From Sitta carolinensis (lineage: Eukaryota; Chordata; Aves; Passeriformes; Sittidae): DNA of 64,000 nt. A model generated the notes under the pieces. It ran no database searches, was not told where the DNA came from, and saw only the letters and a list, made by a program, of their open reading frames with translations. The DNA lies in the NCBI GenBank assembly GCA_032173965.1, contig CM063283.1:87595243-87659242 (forward strand), read 5' to 3'. Shown here piece by piece: positions 38,801 to 51,716 of the stretch. The first letter of the stretch is position 1. Every line of letters starts with the position of its first letter. Position numbers and translations under genes: made by a program.

Positions 38801-41597
38801 CTGAAAAAGAAGCATACCTTGTATATAAGGTATATAATCAGTTTAATCATATGCTGATCCCAGGACAATCTCATCCCAACATTTTATGAAATTACAAATA
38901 ATATATAGCACACACAATTCTTCATAGTAATTTAAATGTCACTTTGCTAAGTGAACTTGAAGACAGATTTGCACTTCTTGAATGCAGCATCATTTCAATA
39001 TTAATTTCTACTTTTTCCATTACTGAAAGATAATTTTATGTTAGAATTTCATATACTTAAAACCAAAAGGTTCACTAATTCTGGTCTCAGCTTTTGAGTC
39101 TCAGTTTGAGTTTCAAAATCAATTGGAAAGTTTCCTAACTACCTTTTTCTGTCTACCTTGAACTTCATTTTATCCGAAAGATGCACAAAGCATTGCAAAA
39201 GTCTTAGAGCATTCTCCACCAGTCTGCCACAGCCTGGGCAGCTCTTGTTTCCTGCAAGATTATTAATTTATTTTGAAGAGGAATGGTATGGAGGCTATAA
39301 TTGTGTCAGCTCACAGCTCCTCCACTGAGAACTGAAGAGAGCAGTATCTAAATTATAGATGTTGCTATGAAAATGACAAGCCTCAGGTTCCTGTACAACT
39401 GTCCACCTGAGCCCCTGACCTGAGGCAGGGTTGCTCAGAAACATCAGGTGAGCAAGAAATAGCAGACTGAGGTCTAGTTTTACCCTTCCAGGTATGTTTC
39501 TGCTCCTGTTTATTGCTGGTTGACTTCATGAGAAGAAATCCATTTGACATTTTAAGATTTTCTTTCTTGGATACATAGGTTTGAGCAGCTGCTGCTAACT
39601 CCCCTACAGTTTTGAAGCCAGTTTGTTTTCAGTCAAGTTAAACCTTAGAGCCAAAACTGTCAAACTTGGGTGACTACATTCCACAGAGAGACATAAAAGC
39701 AATTGGCCAGATTTTTGAGGATGGAAAACATTCTGAGTTTGGATCAACTTAGCACCTCAGACCTAAAAATCAGGACATTCATTTAAGAGAGCAAATATAT
39801 ATTTAGATTCCCAAGTAGATTTTTTTTATTTGGAATATCTGGATATTGTTTTCAATTTCCCTCAATACTGAACTGCTATTCTCTGTATTCTCTGTCCTGA
39901 AAACTGTTACCTTCTTTCTTATTTTCAAACTTTGGAGTAGAGAAGATACATCTTTAGTGTAATGGCTAAGTTTTATACACATGTCAGAGGATAGATAGAA
40001 TGGGGTATACCACAGAAAAAGGCTGAGGAAATATGCAGACTATTATTCCATGCAGGCACCCAACCTCAAAAGGAGCAGGCAGTGCACCCAGGCAAGCTCA
40101 TCCTCAATCTGACACATTACTGTCACTAAGCAGATCTGAGCAATACAAAGAAAACTTGCTATTCTAGATCTGCATCTTACTGTGCAGGAGTGCAAATCCC
40201 AAATGGAAAACATCTCTGCAAAGCTAAATTTAGCCTAACTGTTGCCCAAGTTTAACCAGGATCCCAACTTCAGCGTGGTGAAGCCTGTGGCTCTAACTGG
40301 CTGGTCCACTAATGGATTTAGTGACAGTCTAACAATTGATCTCCCTGTAGCAGGGACATATGTTTGCTCCATGGGAAAACTTCAAGGGTATACAGTCCTT
40401 CAGTACCTTCTGCTCATCTAAGAGGTTGTATTTTTCTTATAAACAATTAACTGGGGATGTTTTGTTTTGGGTTTTTTTGCAGCTTGCTCCAGTAAAGAAA
40501 TCCATAGGATGCCCATCCACAACTGTTAGTATTACATACAAACATAGCGTGGACAAAACAAACTCTAGTGTTATTTCACAGTGTGGTTACTTTCATGCAA
40601 ATAGAGCTTATACAAACAGAGTAATTCAGGCACAGATAATTCATGTTAACTCTTCACTGAAGGCACATCCATCAGTGGTGCATAGGAAGTGATTTTACCC
40701 TTGCTTTGTTTTCACTTAGGTTGCTAATTAAGAGAAGTTAATCTAAACAAGTATAAACTGGATTCAAAGTGTCAGCCTCACAGATTTTTTTTTTTTAGTT
40801 TACATAGATCAAATAAAATTAATCGATGTAAACTTTTGAAACTTTCTACTGAGGATAAGATCCTGCGTAATAGAAAATAGGAACACAGACTACAAAAAAG
40901 ATTCCTGGGCTTACAACACCTCTTTTCTGTGATGTCTTATACTTTTATATCATATGACCATCTGCAGTTAAGTGGAGCTGGCCATTAACAAAGGGACTAG
41001 TCAGGTCACTGAAATACGGAGTTGCCCTTTGCTTGTATTTAGATAATGCTGATGGATAAAACATTGCTGAACATTATTCAGGAATGACATCAAACATTTT
41101 GCCTCTGTACACAAAAAATAGCAGTCTAGACTGAGAGGAGGCTTTCAGCATTCTTATTTTCTACTCAACTTGGCAAAAAAAAATATTTTTGAATTAATTA
41201 TTAAATGAAGGCATTTAAAAATAATAAACCAAAGCTGCATTTAAATTTCAAACAAGGATGAAGTACCTGTGGAAAGAGGAAGGACATTTTCCTCCTTTTA
41301 CTATGGTACCTTACAGTATTTGAAGGTGATTAACTATTGAATGCTCTAATATTAAAAGGATTCTTAAAAGGCATTTTATTGTGAGGACTCCTGATTTAAA
41401 GAGGTGCTTCAGGAAGCAATCAGCTGTTTTACTATCCTGTTGAGATAGCTATCTCTGACACTGTAAGTTCAAGTAGTATTCATATAAATGTAAGCAATGT
41501 TATGGCATACAATCTCAGATAAACTGTGTGTAAAGCAGCTTCTAACATTGCATCATCTACACAGCAAAAATACATGCCATTAATAGAATGTACTTAC

Positions 41598-41673
41598 AAA
41601 GACAATGAACGAATATCACGGGTAGGCTGTTTTGGAGATAAAGGCTTCATCACTATGTCATCATCATATTCTT
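41598..41673 (-). other. Candidate 76-base exon on the minus strand
   Basis: Read on the minus strand, a pyrimidine tract (TTTTTGTTTTGTTCGGTTAG) precedes the block and TTT followed by GTAAGTA ends it, so both splice sites are strong. Only one of three frames is open, and it reads EYDDDIVMKPLSPKQPTRD, an acidic patch followed by a basic/proline segment. The exon begins with two bases completing a codon. Joined to the G left by the block at 46937 they give GAA (Glu), so the pair reads ...PEPCG-EEYDDD... without a break. The implied intron is 5,263 bases. I do not recognise the product, and no confident next exon was found to the left. Confidence 0.4.
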
Positions 41674-44600
41674 CTAACCGAACAAAACAAAAATAACTTT
41701 GATGAGTTAGTTAAGAACATGATTTCAGTATAAAACCACTTGGGTTTTCTTTTTCAATTTCAGTCTGTGCACATCAGATCAACTGTCTTGGCATTTAAAC
41801 TGCTTGACTCATGTCACACTGCACCAGCCAAAACAGGCAGAGGGACTTGTGCTAGAAATCTCTTTTTTAAAAAGGAGAAGCCTTGAAGGGGGTGAATTTC
41901 AGAGGACTTACCCTGATTTTGGAAACCATTCCCTGTACCAACTGGTTTATCTAGGCTATTTTTGTTTGAATCTGTCCTTACAGATTTCAGAAGCTAGTTG
42001 TTCTACTAGATCTGGCAACAAGGATCTGAAAAAACCCCTTTTTAAGTAGAAATATCACCTAGTACATCCAGAATCTAAAAGTTAGAGCAATATTCTCAGC
42101 CCAAAACTCTGGGAAACCTGCTTACCTAAGGTGACTCAGGACTGATCAAGAAACATAGGTTCCTGAGGGGAAACAGTTTAATTGATCTGATTCTAAATCT
42201 ATAGTATTCTGCTTACATATAAAGATAAAAGGATTGAGCCCAAGATCAAGTGTCTAGTAGCTGCATACTGAGAAATTAGCTTGGATCTCAGGGTGAGCTC
42301 TGGAAGTGTGTTGTCACACAGGTCCCCATAGCTCAGGGCAAATGCGACTGCATTTAGTGTTAACCACCTCAGTCCTTCGAGAGAGACTGTCATCCCCTTC
42401 CAAACCCAGCCCGCTCGGCCTGCAGCATGGGAAAAATATCTCCGAGCAGAGATGATACCTGTACACAGGGATCTCAGTGTCACCATATGTCTTAAAATCA
42501 GTAAAGTTTTTCTCCTAAATGTCCTGAAACCAGGGCATAGAAATCAGACTCCTTGGCCTATGTCTATGTGATCCTTGGTACTCTCTTACTGATCTAATGT
42601 CTAGGGTTATATATTGCTAAGTTAAACAGTGTCAAGCAAAGTTCTTGAGTAGGGGAAGTCCATCAGCTATATTGCAAAGTTACAGTTAGAATAGCTGGAA
42701 TAGTTGCAAGCACAGCTTTGGTCTTGCCATATAGGACTTTGCCAGCCATAGTTCAAGAATTAGTACAGCCCTGGCACCACTTCCAACAGGTGGTGTGGAT
42801 GTCCCGTTTTGAAGGGTAAGACTTTATTAGTGCAGTTGCAATCCACTCTGTGACAGCTGGCCTTAGTGCCAGAACAGGGCCCCAGAATGCTTTGCTTAAC
42901 ACCAAATTGCAGTTTAAGCACTTGCCAGGTGAAGACATACTTGTCTTCTTCACAAATTCAGGACCAGATGTGAGGCGTTCTCCAAAGGTTTGGAGACACT
43001 AAGAGAATGGATGATGAATTGGACCACTTCAGTCACCCTCAGAACTCCAGGGCACTCTCTGACACACCTCTGGAGAGCAATACCTTGTCCATGTGTGCTG
43101 CTGTTAGCCTGAGATACATCTGTGGATGAAAGTGAGGCAAGTATTGCTTTTCATGGCTATCAGAATTGGAAATGGAAGCAACACAAAGAACAGGTTTGCT
43201 GCTGTTATAGGCAATATAAAAATGAAAAGGGTTACATGTCTTCCCACCTAGGTGTTCATTTCCATAGCTGTAATTTTCAGATGAAAGGGTATGTCCTGTT
43301 GCAGTCTTAACTTCCAGTAAACAGAGATATGGTTTTTAATAAATGCATATTGTGTCCCATAGAAAGTACAAATCATGTCCCTTGCTACTATGCAATAAAC
43401 CTTCTCAATACCTTTTATTTAATTAATCAATGCATAGTGAGATTTTTATTTTAACATCAAGTCACTCCTTAACTATTAGAGCTCACTCCCTGGAGAGAAA
43501 TGTCCCCAATTATCATAATTATCGTATAGTTCAGCTCCTGCAAATTTTATATTATGCATTTAACTTCTGGCATCATAAAATGTGAAGTGCAAAGTACACA
43601 TGATGTCCCTTCCTTCACAGCTTAAGAGTAGCACCACCTACCTCCTAGATCTGTGAACTTTTTGTACTTTTGGAATGGAATTACATTAACATTACCTGTT
43701 CTTGTCTTTTAGCAATTTCTTTTGCTAAAGTAAGAGAAAACATTTTTTTGCTTCAAAACTACTTGCTACAAAGCAACCATTCAAAAAATGTACATTCAAT
43801 TTTTAGAAAAATTCCTGGAGAAATTTCTGAAATCATGGTAACAGGCTAGCTTGTAAACTTTTCTTTTGGAGATTATATGAATAAAAATTTCTCGAACAAG
43901 TCTCCTATCTACAGAGATATTTGTTCAATTTGCCTGACTTTTTCCTCACTTATCTTTAAGAGGTAGGAGCTGTCTCTGCTACAGTGGCACTGATATACCA
44001 CAGCTACTCCCAGCAATAGTGATGTATTAAATGCTGTTCAAGAAAGAATGCTTTCTCTGCAGTGAGAAGGTATCCCAGAATATATGTGAATATACTCATT
44101 CTTCTGGGTTTTTTTCAGAAGGTTTTCTAGATATTTACTGAGGAAAGGTCAGGATAGATCGTAGTTGGAAATTTTAAGATAATCTTGCCACTCAAAATGT
44201 TGAGTTGCATTTTTTAATTAAAAACAATTCATCTGTATTTGGTACTTTTTATATTAGATGCTTTGAATCCTTGGTTAAACAACCTAAGGATGTATGTAAG
44301 AAATTTTTCCTGTGCATGTAAGAATAAGAGTTCTTATTCTAAGTCTTGTTTATTTAGGTTCTTTGCATACATACTATAGCTTCCTTTCTGCCACAGGCTT
44401 CTGTCCCACCATCATCATCCATATATTTTTACTCTTAAATGAACATTTGGAATTTTCACTTAAGAGAAAGCATATTTTGTCAACGTCCTTCTCTGTTCTA
44501 CTTTACTTAGTTCTGTTTATTTTCTTTCCATATCTTCACATATATATCTTTAAATATTGACTTAGAATTTCTTTAAATCTTAACTAAGAAAAAAGACAGA

Positions 44601-46936
44601 CTTCTTTATTGGTTTGTGTTAGAATTACTCATAATGTACTATAAATGCTGATGCGATAAAATAAATTTTCAAAAACAGATTTTGTTCTAAATCAAGAAAA
44701 TCTAACACAAATAGAACCAGAACAGCTTTTTAGCAGACAGCGAGAATATTGCTGTGGCACAAAGGTTTCTAGATTTTTCCGAAGATAAGTAAAACAATGA
44801 GATAGTGGTGTGAAAAGGATGAATCTTCAGAAATGGATTATAGAAGAAAGCTCAAGAATGTAGGTTCACTTGGAGCTACTAAAAATATTATCATATTTCA
44901 ACAGTAATGTTTTTATAGAATAAAATCAAAATGATAACTAGCATTTTAAGAAGTTATTTTGAAAATATGAACCATCTAATTATAAAATTAGTTTTGATTC
45001 TTTAAAAACATTTGGCTTCCATCTGCTACAAATTATAAAGCAGAGAATAGGTACAAAAGAGAGAATATTAATTACTCTTTTTATACTTCACTTTGATTTA
45101 TGGATATGATCTTGTTTTAGTATAAACAAACACTATATATTTTGGTTTAAGGAGAATATTTTAAAGTAAAAAGAAGATATTTCCCTGCTCACTTCCTTTC
45201 ACAGCTCCTCTTTTGGGTCACCTTGTTCAGACATCTTCAGCAGGATTTAAAAAGGCTGCAAGCTGCATGTACATAACTTCATATTGTAACTCAACTATGT
45301 ATTGGCCAGCACCGACAAAAGGTAGGTAGATTTAACAACTAATCACTAGTGTGCACACCATCCTGACAAAACACCTGATGACTTCCTGCTGGCAAGGCAG
45401 GCATCAGACACAGGGGAAAAGGCCAATCCCCAGGGCTCCTGAGGATGGTACCTCAGCATGGCAGAGCTGCCATCTTCTACCTCAAGCTGAAAGCCCCTGG
45501 CCTGAAAAAATTCCATTAATTGATCATGGAAATTCTTAGGACCTGGTTTTGAAATTCCTTCTTATGCTGCATGGCATTGAACAGGGTGCCATTAATGGCA
45601 ACAGCTTTGTTCACCAGGTAAGAAATTCTTTAAAGACATATGGCAGCAGAATCCTGGCCTTGGCTCAGTTCTAAAATGAATTTCAAGAGAATGGAATCCT
45701 CCCATTTTTGCAAATATGTTCAGGTTCTAAAACCAAAGTGCTATTTATATTCAATTTTCTTATAATCTTCCACCCTACATTCCCATTGATTTGCTTCACT
45801 GACCTTAACTTCTGAGGATTCCTAAATTTTACATTTTTCTGAATACTGTTTTCTTGACCAGTCACAGCACTGCACTATTCAGTGATAGTGATAAGCTGTC
45901 CTATGTATTCTATCAGCTAAAACACACCACCATCTAGAATTAAACCTTAACTGAGAGATTAACTGAATATTGCATAGAAGGTTAGGGAATTTGTGAAAGT
46001 CCTCTAATATTTGAAAGCAGAAGACTAATTCAGATACATTGATTTATTTTGTTAGATTTGTTCTACTACTGGAGTAAAGTAGCGAAATATCTAATTTTCA
46101 GCATGAACATAAGAAGACAAAAATTTTATTTTTCTCAAGCATTTCAAACTCTTCAAATTTTGTACATCGAATATTTGCATTAACCTGAGAAAAAATCTGA
46201 AAACCAATGTGTGTTTGCAAACATCCTCATAATAATTAGAAGGTGCTTAACAATCATATGCCATTAGGTTAAAAAACCTCTTTTTAGTTGCAGAAAATTT
46301 AAAACAGAAAAAGGCACAACAAATTTTGTTTACCCAAGCCTGTTCCTCATTGCAACACCAATTATTTTCAGGCTCCAATAAGGTGTTTAAAATGTGATTT
46401 TAGCACTATCCCAAATATACTTTACCAAATAATTCCTCATTTTATTTTATGCAACAGAAGAAATACATATAGTCTCATATCCCCTTTTACTTTTAATGTT
46501 CTAAACAGTAGTTTTTATTTTGACTAGCATCACATTTCCCCTGACAACTTCACTAAGAAATAGACTTCCTTCTGAAGGCCTCTTGCACTTAAAAAAACTG
46601 TATTTGCTCAGACCTCTATATTGCAACAGAAACTCTTACTGAAATTCCTGTCTGATTAACTTTTTTTTTTTAATGTATTCAGAAGAGTGGAAAACTAGCA
46701 GTCATATCCCAGGGGACAGTGAAGTGCTTTCCCATGAGATATTTAACAAGCTTATTCATTTTGCTGTGCTTTAAAAATTTTATTTTTTAAGTAAATGGAA
46801 ATAATGTAATCTGGTTAAATCATATTGTATCTATAAGTACAGATTGACCTTTCCATGTAACTTTTAAATGACTGAGAAGGCTTGGCTAAAGAGACAAAAT
46901 GTCTGGTATCTTTAAAATATGCTGGAGCCTACTTAC

Positions 46937-47013
46937 CTCCACAAGGTTCAGGATAATTTGTTGCCAGCCAACCATGTCCGGCTGGATTGTGGCAGCACAT
47001 TATAAATGACACA
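46937..47013 (-). other. Candidate exon on the minus strand (upstream member of a pair)
   Basis: On the minus strand this block ends GTGGAG followed by GTAAGTAGG, a near-perfect splice donor (complement of 46931-46939). The possible acceptor is the AAG near 47014, behind a T-rich stretch; a shorter alternative uses the CAG near 46984. In one frame it is open and reads NPAGHGWLATNYPEPCG near its end, with a stop just upstream of the proposed acceptor. It leaves one base, which matches the two bases demanded by the candidate exon at 41598-41673. I recognise no protein family. It could equally be a non-coding RNA exon or chance. Confidence 0.35.
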
Positions 47014-47603
47014 TGACTTATGTCATCAATAAGTAAGTAAATCAGTCAGCTTGTGACTATGATCACAGAAGTTGGAGTTTCCTTCTCTTTTCCCCCTCAA
47101 AATCTGCAAACTTTCTCTTCTGCTTCATCTCCCATTTAGAAACAGAGTTATCATAATATGAGGAATACTGTTGCTTGCTGCAGATGTTCAGATTTAGGCT
47201 GACATGCAGTATTAGATTCTCACATGTAAGGAGGTGATGATTCAGACAGTTTCTACTGATACTTATAATAATCTCAATTACATGTGCTATTTCATGAGCA
47301 AGCTCCAGACTGTATTATTTATCATCTAAAGTGCTTTCTTTGATGGTAAACGATGGCCGAGCAAGAGATGTCAAAACAGGAACTGCCTTTCTACCTGTAG
47401 GTCAGGTAGAGAAGAGAAACTATTCATTAGTGCTTCCTACTTTTCTCCTCAGGATTATTTCCCACAGTTGGAACTTGGCTCAAGGTTGTCACTGTCTGAC
47501 AGCAGGTTCTCCAGGCAGGCATAAAACACCCGTAAGTAAAACTACTTTCCACATGCCAGTTTAGTTCTCCAAAAGCAGAGTACTGTTTCTGCATTCGGGT
47601 TAC

Positions 47604-47902
47604 TGTTACTGTGACGTAGATAGAAATACATAGTAACACACACAAACAACAGGTGATCAGGTAGAGAAGAAGAAAGGAAGTCTTTAGTTTATTGTTGACT
47701 TCGTATATATAAGTTTCTGGACAGTGATCAGAGATTGGACAGAGAAGCTCCCACCTCTCCATCTCCACTGGTCACTTGAGAAGTCCATCAGGTGGTATCT
47801 TTTACAAAGGAATGCAAACATGATTCTTGTTTATCTTACAATTCGTGAGAACTGACTCCACTATACTCAAACAAATCAGAAAGCTTATTTTCAGGGACAA
47901 CA
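47604..47902 (-). mobile_element. Solo LTR, copy B (inverted relative to copy A), with perfect 6-bp target duplication
   Basis: This 299-base element lies on the minus strand. Read on that strand it begins TGTTGTCCCTGAAAATAAGC and ends CACAGTAACA. On the plus strand it is flanked by GGTTAC at 47598-47603 and 47903-47908. The polyadenylation signal is the complement of 47688-47693. It differs from copy A by roughly 30 scattered substitutions and small indels, so the two inserted separately and are not recent. A 113-codon open frame with a hydrophobic stretch at 47427-47768 on the minus strand is mostly LTR sequence and is not a gene. Confidence 0.9.
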
Positions 47903-47908
47903 GGTTAC

Positions 47909-50900
47909 CTCTTGCACTGATGTGCAAATGCTAAAGAAGTGTTCCATGCTTACTTCCCTCTCCAACCACACCCACACAAGATTATTGTGGATTAAGATTT
48001 TTACTTGTGCAGCAGAATTTCCAGGTGTCAAGTTGACTGCGTTCTCAATACTGGCACCCACAGGGTAGACAGTAGGTAGTGCCTTGTTGCTGCAGTAAGA
48101 GAGCAGCCAAAAATGATCAGTTCTTTACTCAGAACATCTGGGAAAGACATCTGCAATATGTTAGATAGGTGGTTTTGCTGGAAACCTTATGGTCTTGACA
48201 TAGATTTAAGATTCAATATTCAATAAGATTTGCTTGTTTCTGTAAAGAGTTTTACAGCAGACAACTGCAAATTATTTTCTTTGTTATTTGAATATAATGG
48301 TCAGAAAGTAAGATGAGTGATTCATGGGTACGGTTTTTTTCACTTAATCCAGATCAAATTTGTCATTCTCTTTCCTTGTTATTTCTGGTAAAGATGCATT
48401 GTATTTGTTTCTTTAGATTTTTCTGTGGGAGCCCTGATGACCGAGAAGCTTCTGCTGCTACAGCTGTTTTAAAAACTGAAATAATTTAAGTCATAATTTC
48501 TTGTACTTTATTATTTCAGAGACTAATTCAAAGCCTATTAATATAAAGTTAAAGGTTCCCTTTCAGCTCTGAATTGAACGGTATCTTGGTCATTAATTTC
48601 ATTTTGTGGGGAGAAGAAATTTAGCTCTGAATAACCACTGGTCCTCTTTAGAACATCTCAAAGAAGTATGGAAAAGTGTAAGGTGCTGGATCTGCCATTT
48701 CCTGAACTCCAAAGACACTGAGAGGACCACTTCTACTCTCTAAATTTTCAGCTCCCATCCAGTTCTCAGAAGGTGAATGCAGTCTTCTGTTAGACTAGTT
48801 TGTGGCCAAGGTGACCACAGCTTCCACAACCTGGTCTCCTCAGTAGGATCAACTTGGTGCTTGGAACCACAGCACTCCACAGAACAGCGCTTGGTCCATC
48901 ATATGCCTGCATGAATTTTAATCCAGCAGGAAAGATGTGAGGCCACGGGAAGACACATGCCAACCTTCAAAACAAAAGAGAGCTTGCAGTCTGACAAAGA
49001 TAGAGATAGAGCTCACAACCTCCAGCAGCATCCATAAAATGTAGAATGGCCAATCCCTCATGCTGATCCAGGAGGGCATGCTCTAAGATGTATTTTTCGC
49101 TTATCTGGTAAGGCAGACAGGACTTACAGTGACTACTCCCTGCCTACAAATGAATCTTGGGAAGCACACACAATCTGAATAACAACTGGTTTTGCCTATT
49201 TATTCTGAATATATGTTTGTACCTAGCCCTTAAAAGAATCAATACTGAAGAGTTTATTAATCTGAACACATTCAGTAATGGGAATAATAATATATTTCCT
49301 TCTATGGGATGAAGGGATAAAACTACTATTGCTCTGTGTCTAGATGAGGGGGATTATTTGTATTTCTGGTTCTACTTTGGGATGTCTCAAGCAGCTGTGC
49401 TATACACAGCTTTTTCAGTCAATGCTGATGTGACTTGATCGAGGTCACTATGTCTCTAGGCCAATCCTTAGGCCTCTTTTATTTAGATGCATAGGCACAG
49501 CTTCTGGATATAATGTCAGCTCTGACTCAAAAGATGCTGCTAGGATCAGCAATGACATTAGTCTAATCATACTGAGACAAAAAAGTCTGATGCAAACCCT
49601 AGTCTAAAGAACAGCTCCAAATGATTCTATTATTGAAATACTGAATCAGCAATACCAACAGCGATAAACATATGGAGGCAAAGTGTATGGTAGACAAATG
49701 ACAAAGACACATTACATAGTCTAAAAGCACTTGGCATCTAAAAATAGCTGTAGACACTGCATTTATATCTCTTTGGGCTGACTGTGGCATTCATGTGGGA
49801 TAAAACTATCTTCAGATGCCTCCAAATTACATCCATATAAGTTCTCTTTCTTTCTGGGAACTGTTTGGAAGTCCAGTGGGGTCTACCCAAGCACATAAAT
49901 TATGGCAGAGCTGGAACATCATACTGCAGAAAACATTGTTCCCCAAAATGCCTTGCAGTGCTCAATGATACCCATAAACTGAGGGGGAAAAAAAAAACCC
50001 AGCAACCCTCAGATCATGAAGAAAAGATGAAACAGATGCAGGGCTGTGATCCAAAGTGCAGTGAAAATCTGGGTAACACCTTTTTTCCTGGAGAAGGAAA
50101 GTTGTGGTAAGGAACAAAACAGGGAGCACTGCTTTACAAGTAAAGTACAAGTCTCTGGCTACTCTTGATTCACTTTTTCCTAATTCTATGCTCAGTCCAA
50201 ACCACTTTCATTATAAAATGAAACAGGATGGCTCTGTATTTGGTGTTGTCAGGTAAATTTGCTTTATTTTTTTATTTGATAGTGTTGGAATAAAGATTCA
50301 TGAAATCTCTCTCACTACAGACTTGACTGACAGCCCCCTAAGTGCTGTGCCTTTTATAGCATAACATAATTGACAACCCTTAGGTAGCTGATGTATGCAG
50401 TCTATGAAATGAAGTGTGCTCGTTCCACATTTGAAGAAAAGTAGGCGCAATGAAATAGCTGTTGTTATTATTAGACTTTTAAAACAGAATTTATGTGTTT
50501 GCATTAAAGAAAGCATGACTTCTGGATATATCAGCTTCAAGCCTTTCAATAGTGATGAGGAAGATCAATGCAAAACAATTTCTGTGTCAGAAAGCACACA
50601 CATGTCATAAAATATCTCAAAATTACTTAACTGGAACAGAGTTTAAAATACTGCTGAATTGTCTGCATTTTTAACGTTCATTTTGGGTTTTTTTCAAACA
50701 CATACTGATGAGCTTCTGAAACACAAAGGTTTCTGTGAAGCCACTCTTCTCCAGTGCTCTCCCTAGACAAAAACTCCAATTTTTTTGTTCAGCGCTGGAC
50801 CCGATGTTTCTAAACTTCCCTAAGCCGGAAGACAACCAGAAAGTTCTCCTGGTTAGGCTCTGAGAAATGCTCTTGGCATGTGCATACTGTAACATCCTGA

Positions 50901-51386
50901 GATTCTGTCACCCAGTGAGCCTCTGTTGACTGCTGTAACTTTTGGCACATGTGCCCCAGAACTTCAGCCAAAGTGGTTACAGCTTAAGGAAGAAAGGCAC
51001 AGGCTAAAGAGAACAGAAAACATTTTATAAGAAAAATACTTTAGTTCTGAATTCCAAAACCAAATCTACTCTTTTATTTCTGTTTAGGGAAAATGTAAAC
51101 ATTTAGGTGTCTCTTTGGAAATGGATTTGGATGAGGGCATCCTGAGAAGTTTAACCTTCCTTCAACGATTTGCTTTGTGTTTGGTGTATGGAGCCACCCA
51201 TCTCTGCTGCAGGTTGGCTTGTTCTGTTGCAAGGCAGCAGATCTTGCTTCATCAAGTTCTATCCTCTTCTCCTGCATGAGTTTCTCTCATGTCTAAGCCT
51301 AAGATACACTCTTCAGCTCATTATCGATGAGGAGACTTTTTGTCTGTATATCTGCCCTGTCTTTATACCTCATCACAGTCTGCAAC
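47909..51386. other. Intergenic, no gene recognised
   Basis: Unique AT-rich sequence between the inverted LTR and a CR1 fragment. There is a short A-run at about 49986-49998. The open frames are short and unremarkable. Confidence 0.7.
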
Positions 51387-51716
51387 TTCCTTGTGAGGGG
51401 ACGAAGAGGGGCAGGCACTGATCTCCTCTCTGGGGAGAGATTTTGGTAACAAGATTGGAGGGAACAGCCTCAAGTTGTGCCAGGGGAGGGTGAGGTTGGC
51501 TATTAGGAAAAGGTTCTTCCCCCTTAGGGTGATGGGCTCTGGAACCAGCTCCCCAGATAAGTGGTCGCAGCACCAAGCCTGACAGAGTTCAAGAAGCAAT
51601 TGGACACACTCAGGCACATGGAGTGACTCTTGGGTATGGTCCTGTGAAGGACCAGCAGCTGGACTTGATGATCCTGATGGATCCCTTCCAAGTCAGCATA
51701 TTCTGTGATTCTGTAA
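51387..51716 (+). repeat. CR1 LINE, 3' fragment, plus strand
   Basis: The order of blocks matches the CR1 3' end: GTGAGGGGACGAAGAGGGG, then the block before 'aggaaaaggttcttc', then 'gacagagttcaagaagcaat', then 'ggacttgatgatcc', then CCCTTCCAAGTCAGCATATT. It finishes with tandem tail units ATTCTGTG ATTCTGTA. The copy is 5'-truncated and inactive. Its last 50 bases belong to the same tail type found on the SINE at 8814-8942, making it an example of that SINE's likely helper LINE subfamily. Confidence 0.93.

Larger units (their letters stand above)
33926..47597. other. Intergenic, with minus-strand exon candidates
   Basis: Mostly AT-rich unique sequence. It contains a candidate element at 34620-34790, the unassigned frame at 35625-35870, an acceptor-like plus-strand site at about 40485, and the two minus-strand exon candidates at 41598-41673 and 46937-47013. 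No repeat element is recognised here. Confidence 0.65.

Noticed and set aside
46173..46180. Perfect octamer ATTTGCAT
   Set aside because: One or two are expected by chance in the window, and there is no supporting motif cluster.
47427..47768. 113-codon minus-strand frame with an apparent transmembrane helix
   Set aside because: Most of it is the solo LTR at 47604-47902; the hydrophobic stretch comes from the T-rich LTR end.
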